Notes: a model not told the origin generated them from the letters alone. DNA of 64,000 nt from an uncultured Lachnospiraceae bacterium (GCA_944384125.1 CALWSF010000017.1:1-64000), one strand, 5' to 3'. Positions 53,553-63,270 are shown, numbered from the stretch's first letter. Made by a program: numbers and translations.

Positions 53553-56213
53553 GTGATAAAAAGGCCTGTTGTGTGGATGACGGCGGCTTTTGTACTTGGA
53601 GAGGTCATAGCCTGTCTGATCGACAGAACAGCGGTTTTATCAAAACTGTCAGTTGCCGTTATTCTGACAGTCTTATTATGTGCCGGATTTTTGGCAGCAG
53701 CATCAGCCTGCCTTTATGAAGCTGAAAGTCTGAGGCAGAGGAAAAAAAATAATGGAAGAGCCGCTCACTGTGGTCAAGTTTCTTTTGCCGCTATTTTACT
53801 TTTTCTGTTTATGGCCGGTGCGATTCGGATGGCACAGGAGCAGAAGAAAGATCCTCTGGAGGCATATCTGGAAGAAAATGATGTCGCAGAAGAGGCAGTG
53901 ATATCAGGAACAGTTTGGGATATTTCTGCAAAAAACGGGTGGTATACTCTGATCCTGTCGGATGTGTCAGTGCGGTTGTCGGGAAAGGAATACCGGCAGA
54001 AACGGCTGGCAGTATCGGGAAAAGAGACCGAGATTCCGGTACTCTCGTCTCTGTCCTGCGGGACAGAGGTACTGGCAGGGGGGAAAGCAGAATTGCCGGA
54101 TGAGGCGAGAAATCCGGGAGAATTTTCCTACAGACTTTATTATCGGGGGCTGAAAGTCAGGTGTCAGATTAAGGCGGACTGGCTGACGGCGGGGAAGAAT
54201 ACCGGAGCCCCTCTGGAGCGTCATGCCGACAAATTCCGGAAATTTGCGAAAAAGGCGCTTGGGGATATATGTTCGGAGCGGGATGCAGGAATTTTCTGTG
54301 CCGTGCTCCTGGGAGACAAATCAGAGCTCGATGAGGGGCTGAAGGATCTGTTTGAAGACAGTGGAATTGCCCACATCCTGGCTGTGAGCGGACTGCATGT
54401 TTCCCTGATCGGACTGAGCATCTATGCTGTTTTAAGAAAGCTTGGCTTCAGCTATGGGCTTTCAGGGGGGATTTCATCATTTATCCTGCTGTTTTACGGG
54501 ACAGTTACAGGATTTGGAGCATCTGTATTCCGTGCGGTATTTATGGTACTGTGCTCCATGGCCGCAGCCTGTATGGGAAGAAGCTACGATTTGCTTTCAG
54601 CCATGTCCCTGTCACTTTTTCTTCTTGCTGCAGATTCGCCGTTTCTTCTGTTTTCCGGAGGACTTCAGCTGTCATACGGTGCGGCTGCGGTAATTGGCCT
54701 TGAGCAGAATTTGCAGAGACAGAGGGAAAAAGAACGCATCCTGTCAGGAAAAAGCAATAAGGAGCGAATCTTTGGAAAAACAGAGAAAAACAGTCGTTTT
54801 TCCGGTGTCGTTTTTCTCTTTTTCTCGGGTCCTGTATCATGTCTGCTGGGAGCACTGCGCATGAGTGCGGCTATTCAGCTCTATACACTTCCTATTATTC
54901 TGTATCATTTCTTTTCATTTCCGCCATGGGGAATTTTTCTCAATCTTCTGGTTATTCCGCTGATGTCTTATGCGGCAGGTTCAGGGATTATTGCACTTAT
55001 TTTCTGCGGAATATGCCAGTTCGTTTTATGGGTATCGGAGGGGATTGGTGCATCTGCGCCAGGCAGTTTTTTTGTATCACTGCTCAGTGCTCTGGCGGGA
55101 GGATTGCGGGCGGCAGCTTTTGCTTCGGTCGGTCCGGGACATTATATATTTTCTCTCTATGATATCGTATGCCGGTGGTCACAGAAACTTCCTTTTTCAT
55201 CACTTTCCGCCGGGAGACCTGACTGGGTACAGATTGCTCTTTTTTACTTATTTGTTGTGTACAGATATCTCAGAAAATCCGGTTTCGGGAAAAATTCCGG
55301 AATGGGCGGCAGAGAGTGCCGGAGGGAATGTTTTTATTGCGCCATAGCGGGAACTGCTGCATCTGTATTCCTTTTTCTGCGTCCTGTCCATGGCCTGAAT
55401 ATGTGGTTCCTGGATGTGGGACAGGGAGACTGCGTCTTTATTCAGACAAAGAATATATCCATTCTGTCTGACTGCGGCAGCAGCCAGGACAGCAGGGCAG
55501 GCGAGAAAAGGCTTCTTCCATTTCTTCAGAGCCGGGGGATAACAAAACTGGACTATGTGTTTGTAAGCCATGCGGATCAGGATCATATAAACGGAATCAG
55601 ATGGCTTTTAAATTCTTCCTGCGATATTGAGGTTGGATGTCTCGTGATGCCGGAGGCGGGGAAAGGACGGACAGAGTATGAAGAGCTGGAGCTGGCGGCT
55701 TCTGAGCAGGGAGCGGAGGTTCGTTACTGGAAGAGAGGAGACAGGCTGGTTACAGGAAATTTTTCGGTAACGTGCCTTTACCCGGAGCCGGGGACAGATG
55801 AGGCAGAAAAAAATGCCCATTCACTTGTATTGTCGGTAAGGTGGAAAGAATTTGGCGCACTTCTGACGGGAGATATCGGATTCAGGGAGGAAACCCTGCT
55901 GACTTCATACAGAGAGGCAGAAAGCCAGCTTTCATCAAGTGTTTTGAAAGCGGCACATCATGGCTCAGGAGAATCTTCATCGCAGTCTTTTCTGGATGCA
56001 GTCTCTCCCTCTGTGTACATTATTTCATACGGAAAAGGAAATCCCTACGGTCATCCGTCCCCGGAGACGGTAAAACGAATGGAAGAGGCGGGAGGAATGA
56101 TCTGGAGTACGGCAGATTCAGGAGCTGTGAGGATTTATACAGACGGAGAAATGATGGAGGTTTCCCCGTTTTTGGAAAAACCGGGTGGACAGGAGCCGGA
56201 AAACGGTGCATAA
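53553..56213 (+). CDS. comEC: ComEC/Rec2-type DNA internalisation protein
   Basis: 886 residues; GTG starts right after the lipoprotein stop, five bases after GGAGG. In order: an N-terminal OB-like domain (about 90-215), the competence multi-spanning region (about 245-590, including ILAVSGLHVSLIG near 278), and a C-terminal metallo-beta-lactamase-like domain (about 625-880) with LDVGQGDC, SHADQDH near 672 and AAHHGS near 800. It forms the channel and probable nuclease for single-stranded DNA uptake. Length and motifs are complete, so it may be functional. No comEA is adjacent. Confidence 0.95.
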   Translation: MIKRPVVWMTAAFVLGEVIACLIDRTAVLSKLSVAVILTVLLCAGFLAAASACLYEAESLRQRKKNNGRAAHCGQVSFAAILLFLFMAGAIRMAQEQKKDPLEAYLEENDVAEEAVISGTVWDISAKNGWYTLILSDVSVRLSGKEYRQKRLAVSGKETEIPVLSSLSCGTEVLAGGKAELPDEARNPGEFSYRLYYRGLKVRCQIKADWLTAGKNTGAPLERHADKFRKFAKKALGDICSERDAGIFCAVLLGDKSELDEGLKDLFEDSGIAHILAVSGLHVSLIGLSIYAVLRKLGFSYGLSGGISSFILLFYGTVTGFGASVFRAVFMVLCSMAAACMGRSYDLLSAMSLSLFLLAADSPFLLFSGGLQLSYGAAAVIGLEQNLQRQREKERILSGKSNKERIFGKTEKNSRFSGVVFLFFSGPVSCLLGALRMSAAIQLYTLPIILYHFFSFPPWGIFLNLLVIPLMSYAAGSGIIALIFCGICQFVLWVSEGIGASAPGSFFVSLLSALAGGLRAAAFASVGPGHYIFSLYDIVCRWSQKLPFSSLSAGRPDWVQIALFYLFVVYRYLRKSGFGKNSGMGGRECRRECFYCAIAGTAASVFLFLRPVHGLNMWFLDVGQGDCVFIQTKNISILSDCGSSQDSRAGEKRLLPFLQSRGITKLDYVFVSHADQDHINGIRWLLNSSCDIEVGCLVMPEAGKGRTEYEELELAASEQGAEVRYWKRGDRLVTGNFSVTCLYPEPGTDEAEKNAHSLVLSVRWKEFGALLTGDIGFREETLLTSYREAESQLSSSVLKAAHHGSGESSSQSFLDAVSPSVYIISYGKGNPYGHPSPETVKRMEEAGGMIWSTADSGAVRIYTDGEMMEVSPFLEKPGGQEPENGA

Positions 56214-56258
56214 TAGGAGAACGGACACAAAAAAGCAGGAGACAGTGGGAGGAGTGCC

Positions 56259-57233
56259 ATGCAGACGATCAATGAGGATATCAGGGATAGAAAATTCCGC
56301 CCGGTTTATCTGCTGTTCGGGGAGGAGAATTTCCTGAAGCAGAGTTATAAACGGAAACTGAGAGAAGCCATAGCCGGCGATGATACTATGAATTATAATT
56401 ATTTTGAGGGAAAAGGTCTGGATGTGAATGAACTCATAAGCCTGGCGGATACAATGCCTTTTTTCAGTGAAAAGCGTCTGATTGTGATAGAGGACAGCGG
56501 TTTTTTCAAAAGTGCCTCTGAGCTTCTGACGGAGTATCTGCCCGGTATGCCTGACACAACCTGTCTGGTGTTTGTGGAGGATGCGGTTGACAAAAGAAAT
56601 AAACTATATAAAAAGGTCAGGGAGCTGGGACATGCCGCTGAGATGAAGCGGCAGGATGCAGGGCAGCTTTCCAGGTGGGCTGCTGGCATACTGGCTCAGA
56701 ATGGAAGAAAGATTACAAATTCTGCAATGAATCTTTTTCTGGAAAGATGCGGCGATGATATGGAGCATATACGTACAGAGCTGGAGAAACTGATTTCGTA
56801 TACAATGGGGCGTGACTCTATTGTACCCGAGGATGTGGAGGCAGTAACAACTGTCCAGCTCAACAATAAGATTTTTGAGATGGTCGGGGCGATTGTAGAG
56901 GGAAAAACAAAGCGGGCCATGGAATTTTATGAGGATCTTCTGGCACTTCGTGAACCGCCGATGAGAATTTTATTTCTGATTGCCCGCCAGTTCAACCAGC
57001 TTCTTACTGTATCAGAGATGAGAGCGGCGGGGGCGGATCGGTCAGCCATTGCATCGCGGCTGAAGGTATCGCCTTACGTGGCAGGGAAACTGAGCACACA
57101 GGCTGCGGCATTTTCGTCCGGCCGGCTTGTGGAGATTGTGGAGCACTGTGTGGAGATGGAAGAGGCTGTCAAGACGGGAAAGCTGAGTGACCGTCTGGCA
57201 GTGGAACTTCTTATAACGGGCAGGTATAAATAG
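56259..57233 (+). CDS. holA: DNA polymerase III subunit delta
   Basis: 324 residues, usual HolA length. N-terminal FRPVYLLFGEENFLKQSYK near residue 10, the central MPDTTCLVFVED strand, and the C-terminal clamp-loader region with REPPMRILFLIARQFNQL near 230. It opens the beta clamp in the clamp-loader complex. The comEC-holA order is a standard Firmicutes arrangement. Confidence 0.93.
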   Translation: MQTINEDIRDRKFRPVYLLFGEENFLKQSYKRKLREAIAGDDTMNYNYFEGKGLDVNELISLADTMPFFSEKRLIVIEDSGFFKSASELLTEYLPGMPDTTCLVFVEDAVDKRNKLYKKVRELGHAAEMKRQDAGQLSRWAAGILAQNGRKITNSAMNLFLERCGDDMEHIRTELEKLISYTMGRDSIVPEDVEAVTTVQLNNKIFEMVGAIVEGKTKRAMEFYEDLLALREPPMRILFLIARQFNQLLTVSEMRAAGADRSAIASRLKVSPYVAGKLSTQAAAFSSGRLVEIVEHCVEMEEAVKTGKLSDRLAVELLITGRYK

Positions 57234-57280
57234 AAGAAAGCTGCCCCCTCAATAATAATATCATCAAACCGGGAAATATA

Positions 57281-57342
57281 AAAAAGACAGTCCTGTGAGG
57301 AGCAGAGTTGAAAACCTCTGTGATCACAGAACTGTCTTTTTA
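57281..57342. terminator. Terminator between holA and the rubredoxin gene
   Basis: Stem AAAAAGACAGT (57281-57291) with ACTGTCTTTTT (57331-57341) plus inner pairing CTGTGA/TCACAG; bidirectional. Confidence 0.83.
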
Positions 57343-57371
57343 TAAATGCCGGCGGTACGACTGATTCTGGT

Positions 57372-57536
57372 TTATTCCTCTACCGGAGAAAAATCCTCTT
57401 TGCCGACTCCGCAGATGGGACAAACCCAGTCAGCGGGAAGATCCTCAAAAGATGTTCCCGGAGCAATTCCGTTGTCGGGATCGCCAATCTCGGGATCATA
57501 TATATAGCCGCAGGGATCACAAACGTATTTTTTCAT
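57372..57536 (-). CDS. Rubredoxin
   Basis: 54 residues; AGGAGG seven bases before the ATG. The four iron ligands are in CDPCGY (residues 6-11) and CPICG (near 39-43), spaced as in clostridial rubredoxins, and the core aromatics Tyr4, Tyr11, Tyr13 and Trp37 are present. Small cytosolic electron carrier used in oxygen and peroxide detoxification by anaerobes. Monocistronic with its own promoter. Confidence 0.96.
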   Translation of the reverse strand: MKKYVCDPCGYIYDPEIGDPDNGIAPGTSFEDLPADWVCPICGVGKEDFSPVEE

Positions 57537-57586
57537 GACAAAACCTCCTGTTTTTAATAATAGATGATTATATGTGACGTGAATTG

Positions 57587-57615
57587 ATCATATAGTACAT
57601 ATGCGAAAGCGTCAA
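57587..57615 (-). promoter_or_regulatory. Promoter of the rubredoxin gene
   Basis: On the - strand TTGACG (57610-57615), 17-base spacer, TATGAT (57587-57592). Confidence 0.78.
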
Positions 57616-57779
57616 GTACAAAATGAAATTTTTATCCGGAAGAAAAAAGTGAGCAGAATGAAAATTTTGAATTTTGACTGGATTTTCATACAGTCTCTGT
57701 TATAATAAATAATCGGGCAGATAGCACTGCGGAGAACATCTGTCCGGATATAAAGAAGGAGAGACAGGAGTTGAAAAAA

Positions 57780-59177
57780 ATGAGAAAGATGAGCTGGCTT
57801 AAAGTGGCCGGAACAGCGGCTGTTGTGGCTTTGTTTATCTCTTTTCCATCATTAGCTGATGATAATACCCGTTTTGTGGATGGAACCGATGTGAACGGGA
57901 TTGCAATTGGAGGTCTGACGCAGGAGGAGGCAGGAGCCAAGATTTCCCAGTCATACGCACAGTCCTACAAACTGACGATACTGGAGCGGGATGGGAAAAA
58001 AGAAGAAATAACAGGCGAACAGATAGGTCTTACTGTGACTGTTCCGGGAAATCTTAAAGAACTGTTGGACAGCCAGAATCTTACCGGGCGTCAGTCCGGT
58101 CCGTCAGCGGGAAATTCATATACGCTGGAGCTGACAGCTTCTTTTGACGAAGCACTTTTAAAGGCGCGGATTCAGTCTCTGGCATGTCTGTCAGGAGCCG
58201 ATATTACGGAGACCAAGGATGCGCATATATCAGAATGGAAAGAGGGAGAGCCATTTACCATAGTTCCTGAGGTTCAGGGAAACAGCCTGAATGCATCGCT
58301 GACAGAGGCGGCAATTCAGACTGCAGTAGTATCGGGTGCATCCAGTGTCGATCTGGAAGCCTGCGGATGCTATGTTCCGGTTCAGGTTACGAAAGATGAT
58401 GAAGCTCTGAATCTGCTCTGCGAGCGGATGAATCAGTGTCGGGATATGGTTATTACCTACCGGTTCGGGGAGCAGACAGAGGAGCTTAAGGGAGAAGTAT
58501 TTACTCAGTGGTTTACAGGAGGACAAGATGGTCGGGTTCAGATTGACCGGGCAAAGGCGGCGGCCTACATAGGAACTCTGGCCAGCAAGTACGACACAGC
58601 CGGTACAGCCAGGACGTTCCATACAACTGCGGGCCAGGATGTTGTTCTGACAGGACCGTATGGCTGGAAACTGGATCAGACAGTGGAGACGGATACATTG
58701 CTCCTGCTTATTCAGACCGGACAGAGTCAGGTAAGAGAACCGGTTTATGCGGCATCGGCTGCCAGCCGGACAGCTCCTGACTGGGGGAACACCTATGTGG
58801 AAGTAGATATGGGCAACCAGCATGTCTATCTCTATGAAAACGGTGCGGTTGTCTGGGATGCTCCCTGTGTAACGGGAAATGTGTCAAAAAATTATACGAC
58901 ACCTGAAGGAATTTACAGTCTTGCCTACAAGGAGACGGATCGTGTTCTCAGGGGGGCAAAGAAGGCAGACGGCACCTACGAGTATGAAAGTCCGGTATCT
59001 TACTGGATGCCGTTTAACGGGGGAATTGGCCTGCATGACGCCAACTGGAGAGATAAATTCGGAGGAACTATCTATCAGTATGCAGGCAGCCACGGCTGTA
59101 TTAACCTTCCGCCGGCAACTGTAAAGGCTTTATATGATCGGATTGACAAAGGTACTCCGGTCATCTGCCACAATTAG
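57780..59177 (+). CDS. L,D-transpeptidase (YkuD) with N-terminal PG-binding-like domain
   Basis: 465 residues from ATG 57780, nine bases after AGGAG; a TTG at 57771 sits against it. Residues 1-27 are a signal peptide or uncleaved anchor ending PSLADD. Two PG_binding_4-type regions follow at about 65-190 and 200-310. The YkuD domain covers about 335-463 with the catalytic SHGCINLPP near 441-449. It makes 3-3 peptidoglycan cross-links outside the membrane. Length and domain order match clostridial Ldt enzymes. Confidence 0.93.
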   Translation: MRKMSWLKVAGTAAVVALFISFPSLADDNTRFVDGTDVNGIAIGGLTQEEAGAKISQSYAQSYKLTILERDGKKEEITGEQIGLTVTVPGNLKELLDSQNLTGRQSGPSAGNSYTLELTASFDEALLKARIQSLACLSGADITETKDAHISEWKEGEPFTIVPEVQGNSLNASLTEAAIQTAVVSGASSVDLEACGCYVPVQVTKDDEALNLLCERMNQCRDMVITYRFGEQTEELKGEVFTQWFTGGQDGRVQIDRAKAAAYIGTLASKYDTAGTARTFHTTAGQDVVLTGPYGWKLDQTVETDTLLLLIQTGQSQVREPVYAASAASRTAPDWGNTYVEVDMGNQHVYLYENGAVVWDAPCVTGNVSKNYTTPEGIYSLAYKETDRVLRGAKKADGTYEYESPVSYWMPFNGGIGLHDANWRDKFGGTIYQYAGSHGCINLPPATVKALYDRIDKGTPVICHN

Positions 59178-59221
59178 AGAGATACGGATCGGAAATCTTG
59201 CAGATCTGCAGATAAAAAGTG

Positions 59222-59260
59222 GAAAGCGCTGTTTCATGCTTATGATTCAGCGCTTTTTTG
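59222..59260 (+). terminator. Terminator after the L,D-transpeptidase gene
   Basis: Stem AAAGCGCTG (59223-59231) with CAGCGCTTT (59248-59256), then T residues. Confidence 0.87.
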
Positions 59261-59282
59261 TATTAAGATGGTTCCGGTGCGG

Positions 59283-59311
59283 TTGACCCTGTATATGATA
59301 GCAGGTATAAT
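59283..59311 (+). promoter_or_regulatory. Promoter of the glycosyltransferase operon
   Basis: TTGACC (59283-59288), 17-base spacer, TATAAT (59306-59311). Confidence 0.75.
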
Positions 59312-59353
59312 AAAAAACAGACTGTGGAAAACGTCGATAGGGGGGAAATGGCT

Positions 59354-60403
59354 GTGAAAAGAATATCGATATTGGTTCCCTGTTACAATGAAGAAGAAAA
59401 TGTCCCGCTTTTCTGGAAGGAAATACAGCGGGTTTTCAGGGAGTCTTTAAACTGCTCCTATGAACTGGAGCTTTTATATGTGGATGACGGTTCACGCGAT
59501 GGTACGCTGCGGGAAATAAAAAAGCTGGCAAAAGAGGACAGCAGGGTAAAATATCTGTCCTTTTCGCGTAATTTTGGAAAAGAGGCTGCCCTTTACGCGG
59601 GGCTGGAGCACGTATCCGGAGATTATATTGCTGTTATGGATGTGGATCTGCAGGATCCGCCGTCGCTGCTTCCGGATATGGTAAAAACTCTGGAATCAGG
59701 AGAATATGATGTTGTGGCGACCAGACGCACAGATCGGAAGGGAGAGCCTCCGGTCCGCTCTTTTTTTGCACGGTGCTTTTACAGACTCATAAGAAAAATT
59801 TCTGATGTTGATATTGTGGATGGTGCCAGGGATTATCGCCTTATGACCCGCCAGTATGTGAACAGCCTTCTGGAGCTTAAGGAATACAACCGGTTTTCAA
59901 AAGGGCTTTTTGGCTGGGTCGGATACAGAGTGAAATGGATTTCCTATGAAAACACGCCGCGTTTGCAGGGAGAGACCAAGTGGTCATTCTGGAAACTGTT
60001 TCTTTACAGTATTGACGGAATTGTGGCATTTTCTGTGGTTCCGGCAGTTATTGCCGCCGGATTCGGAGTCTTTTTCTGTCTGATCGCGTTTCTTTCTCTG
60101 ATCTTTGTATTTGTGAGGGCCATACTTTTCGGCGATCCGGTGTCAGGCTGGCCATCTCTTGTCTGCATCATACTTTTTGTGTCCGGTCTTCAGTTCTTAT
60201 TTATGGGAATTCTGGGCGAGTATATGGCCAAGACATATATGGAGGTAAAGCGCCGTCCCGTATACCTGTGCCGTGAAAATAATCTTGAACGGAATGAAAC
60301 GGGAAACTGCAGCGGACCGGCGTCCGGACAAGGATGCAGAGAAACATTCTCAGATATGGGTAAGCATGAAGCAGAATTTTCCGGGGAGGACAGGGCGGAA
60401 TGA
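59354..60403 (+). CDS. GT2 glycosyltransferase, polyprenyl-phosphate sugar synthase type (GtrB/DPM1-like)
   Basis: 349 residues from GTG 59354, eight bases after GGGGGG; ATG 59348 is an alternative. The GT-A domain starts at ISILVPCYNEEENV, has a DDGSRDGT motif near residue 45 and the metal motif DVDLQDPP near 95. Two membrane segments lie at about 225-255 and 265-295, as in GtrB, with a hydrophilic tail. Such enzymes load a sugar onto undecaprenyl phosphate at the cytoplasmic face. The stop overlaps the next start (ATGA), so the product is probably handed to that membrane protein. Confidence 0.9.
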   Translation: MKRISILVPCYNEEENVPLFWKEIQRVFRESLNCSYELELLYVDDGSRDGTLREIKKLAKEDSRVKYLSFSRNFGKEAALYAGLEHVSGDYIAVMDVDLQDPPSLLPDMVKTLESGEYDVVATRRTDRKGEPPVRSFFARCFYRLIRKISDVDIVDGARDYRLMTRQYVNSLLELKEYNRFSKGLFGWVGYRVKWISYENTPRLQGETKWSFWKLFLYSIDGIVAFSVVPAVIAAGFGVFFCLIAFLSLIFVFVRAILFGDPVSGWPSLVCIILFVSGLQFLFMGILGEYMAKTYMEVKRRPVYLCRENNLERNETGNCSGPASGQGCRETFSDMGKHEAEFSGEDRAE

Positions 60404-62700
60404 AAATGTCAGAGGGGCCGGGAAGGAGATTTTTGAAAGCCGGAACGGTATTTTTTTCTGTAATACTTCTTTCCGTTTTTTTCTGTGCTGTGTCTGCGAT
60501 GCCTGTCGCTGCGGACTGGATCGAAACGCCGGAATGGCGCTACCTGAATGATGACGGAACATTTAAACGTGATGAGTGGGTGCAGGAGGAGGAACGGCGG
60601 TATTATCTGAACAGCGACGGGTGTGTCCAGACTGGTTTTTATACGGATGAGAACGGGAAAACATACTTTTTCGGAGATGAGGGCCTTATGATGACGGGAC
60701 TCATCATGGTGGACGGAAAAACGTATTATCTCGATGAGAACGGAGAACTGTGTCTGGGAGAACTGATTGTGAATGGGGAGAAATGCCTGTTTACGGAGGA
60801 CGGACTGCAGGGGACGGAGCTGCCGGTTCCGGCGCGCAGTAGCTTTTACCATGACAGTACGGGAAAACTGTGCCTGGAGCCGGACAGGCATTTTGAGACG
60901 GCGGGAGTGTCCTCATGGGGACTGGCTTCCTGGGCGGTTCTGGTTCTGGGAGTTCTTTTCTTTATATTTGGAAGGAGAAGGGAGGACAGATGGGAACTGG
61001 CGCTGCTTTTTGCGGCAGTGGTGTTTTCAAGTGTTCCTCTGTTTCTGCCGTATCTTTTCCGCGGCCATGATCTGGAATTCCATATATGCAGGATAATGGG
61101 AATCAGGATGTCGCTGGAAAATGGGATTATTCCGGCTCGTCTGGATGGCTTTTCCTTTAATGGTTATGGGTACGGGGAACTGATTTTTTATCCCGGTCTG
61201 TTTTTGTACATTCCGGCCGTTCTGATGTATCTGGGTGTTCCGGCGGTGGATTCAGTAAATTTCTGGATTTTTTTATGCAATGCGGCTGCTGCGGGGATAA
61301 TGTACTACAGTGTATCGGCACTTTTCCGTTCCAGGACAGCAGGATGTGTCAGCGCGATTCTCTATACTCTGGCAATATATCGTCTGGGGAATCTGTATAC
61401 ACGGAATGCTTACGGGGAGATGCTTGCGCTTATATTTCTGCCTCTTCTCATACTGGGATTTTATGAGGTTTTTTTCCGGGATGAGAAAAAATGGATGCTG
61501 CTTACACTGGCAATGACCGGAATTATGGAAAGTCATATAATAAGTGCGGTTCTGGCATTGGCGGCCTGTGCGGCGGCGGGACTGTGTTTTATCCGCCGTC
61601 TGTCAGAGCGAAAGAGGCTGGCGGCCCTGCTTTCTGCGGCTGTGTGTACTTTACTGCTGAATCTGTGGTTCATTGTCCCGTTTCTGGATTATATGAGAAG
61701 AGGAATGAATCTTGAGGCGCTGAGTTTTCCTGCGGAGCGCCTGTCAATTTCCCTCACAAAGCTTCTGGAAATTTATCCTATTGCCATGGGAGCAATGCCG
61801 GTTTTTGATGCTTCTGTCAGGGAAACGATGGGGCTTACGCTGGGGCTTCCGATCCTGGCGGTTACCGCGTTGTTTTTCTGGCAGCAGATGTCAGGAAAAG
61901 TATGGAAAGATCCGGAAAATGACAGGGCGGGAGAAAAAACGGCAAAAATATTTTTTGTAGCGGGGCTCTTTCTGTCTCTGTGTGCCACAGAGCTTTTCCC
62001 ATGGAAGCTTCTGGTAAAGATGGGATGGTTCAGGCTTGCCTCGTCTTATCTGCAGTTTCCGTGGCGGCTCCTGGGGCCGGCGGTATGTGTTCTCTCAATA
62101 GCCGGAGCTTTTGCAGTGTGCCGTCAGTGGAGCGAAAAAGAGCGCCGCTGTGCGGCGGCGGGAATTCTTGTTCTCTGTCTTCTTGTTTCTCAGCACTATC
62201 TGGATGATTTCGGTCAGAGCAAGGATTTTCTGTGGAGCGATAAAGAGATAAACAGCATGCTGACTCAGAGAGAATATCTCTATAAAGATACGGATGTGGA
62301 TCTGGCGAAGGGAAGCGAACTCCCCGCAGGGCCGGGAATAGAAATTATCGATTCAAAGAAGAATGGTCTGGATGTTGCTTTTTCCTATCGGACAAATGAA
62401 TCCGGGCAGGAGAGATATGTGGATCTTCCCCTGTTTTATTATCCGGGTTACAGAGCCGAAGACAGCGGCGGAAATGTTCTTCCGGTTGACAAATCCGAAA
62501 ATGGGCTTGTCCGGGTCCATTTTGTTTCTCAGAATGAGGGGACTGTCAGAGTGTTCTTTAAGGAGAGAATGCTGTGGCGTGTATGTGAGGCTGTTTCAGT
62601 CATAACAGCCGCCGCTCTGCTGCTTCAGGAAGTGCGCAGAAAAAACAGCAGCCGGCGGCCGGGATGCGCAGACAGGTGTGTTTCAAAAGAACAGGACTGA
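60400..62700 (+). CDS. Fusion of secreted wall-binding repeats with a polytopic GT-C-like membrane domain
   Basis: 766 residues. Residues about 12-38 are a signal-like membrane segment (ending PVAADW). About 40-165 are four or so aromatic repeats of the choline-binding type (EWRYLNDDGTFK, RRYYLNSDG, KTYFFGDEG, KTYYLDENG). From 175 to about 600 come some twelve membrane segments with the loop FRGHDLEFHICRIMG near 223, as in PTPS-related/YfhO-like GT-C-type proteins. A beta-rich extracytoplasmic tail (about 640-720) precedes a last membrane segment. Coupled translation with the GT2 gene suggests it transfers a polyprenyl-linked sugar to an envelope polymer. Acceptor unknown. Confidence 0.8.
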   Translation: MKMSEGPGRRFLKAGTVFFSVILLSVFFCAVSAMPVAADWIETPEWRYLNDDGTFKRDEWVQEEERRYYLNSDGCVQTGFYTDENGKTYFFGDEGLMMTGLIMVDGKTYYLDENGELCLGELIVNGEKCLFTEDGLQGTELPVPARSSFYHDSTGKLCLEPDRHFETAGVSSWGLASWAVLVLGVLFFIFGRRREDRWELALLFAAVVFSSVPLFLPYLFRGHDLEFHICRIMGIRMSLENGIIPARLDGFSFNGYGYGELIFYPGLFLYIPAVLMYLGVPAVDSVNFWIFLCNAAAAGIMYYSVSALFRSRTAGCVSAILYTLAIYRLGNLYTRNAYGEMLALIFLPLLILGFYEVFFRDEKKWMLLTLAMTGIMESHIISAVLALAACAAAGLCFIRRLSERKRLAALLSAAVCTLLLNLWFIVPFLDYMRRGMNLEALSFPAERLSISLTKLLEIYPIAMGAMPVFDASVRETMGLTLGLPILAVTALFFWQQMSGKVWKDPENDRAGEKTAKIFFVAGLFLSLCATELFPWKLLVKMGWFRLASSYLQFPWRLLGPAVCVLSIAGAFAVCRQWSEKERRCAAAGILVLCLLVSQHYLDDFGQSKDFLWSDKEINSMLTQREYLYKDTDVDLAKGSELPAGPGIEIIDSKKNGLDVAFSYRTNESGQERYVDLPLFYYPGYRAEDSGGNVLPVDKSENGLVRVHFVSQNEGTVRVFFKERMLWRVCEAVSVITAAALLLQEVRRKNSSRRPGCADRCVSKEQD

Positions 62701-62710
62701 GGGCAGAGAT

Positions 62711-63148
62711 TTATTCTGCCCTGGCCTGTTCCAAAGCGTCTTTCACAGCGTTCACGATTGCCTGAGAGGTGTACTGGCTGCCTTCCGGATACGTGAGATT
62801 TTCAAGGGACTGTGTGCTGCAGATCTGCTGGGACAGATCCTCCACAGCAGGAGAAATAAGCGGGTACATGGTTTCCACCGCTTCGCTGAGAGGCGTGCAG
62901 GAGACTGAGGTAATACGGTCAGAATCCACGCAGACCTCTACGTTCACGTTCTGTCCTCCCAGCGGCAGAGCAGCGCTGTATACGCCGGGTATGTAAGAGA
63001 CACTGTCTGAGGAAGTCTGGGCTGTCTCCTGTCCGGGTCGGAACATGATGAGAAACAGAGTGACTAGAAGGACGCCCAGGCCAATGAAAATGGCTGTGTA
63101 GATGATTTCCTTCATGCGCAGAACGACAATTTTGGTTTTGGAGCTCAT
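62711..63148 (-). CDS. Membrane-anchored FMN-binding-domain-like protein
   Basis: 145 residues. One membrane segment at about 16-36, then an extracytoplasmic domain like FMN_bind (YIPGVYSAAL, VNVEVCVDSDRITSV, then QYTSQAIVNAVKDAL at 125-139). The SGAT stretch that carries covalent FMN in RnfG/NqrC is replaced by EGSQYTS, so flavinylation is doubtful. The ribosome binding site GGAGGG lies in the 3' arm of the terminator after ychF, and the ATG follows the T-run. Confidence 0.7.
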   Translation of the reverse strand: MSSKTKIVVLRMKEIIYTAIFIGLGVLLVTLFLIMFRPGQETAQTSSDSVSYIPGVYSAALPLGGQNVNVEVCVDSDRITSVSCTPLSEAVETMYPLISPAVEDLSQQICSTQSLENLTYPEGSQYTSQAIVNAVKDALEQARAE

Positions 63149-63149
63149 A

Positions 63150-63198
63150 GAAAAAAGCCCTCCGGTTTTGTTTATTACATTCTATGCCGGGGGGCTTT
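63150..63198 (-). terminator. Terminator after ychF that overlaps the ribosome binding site of the next gene
   Basis: On the - strand AAAGCCCCCCGG pairs with CCGGAGGGCTTT (one mismatch), followed by TTTTTTCT. The 3' arm contains the GGAGGG of the FMN-binding-like gene. Confidence 0.78.
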
Positions 63199-63270
63199 AT
63201 TTATGCAGTTTTAGCAGAAAGGAGACTTCTGCGATTAAATTTGGATGTGGTATGCATTTTCCTAAATGAA

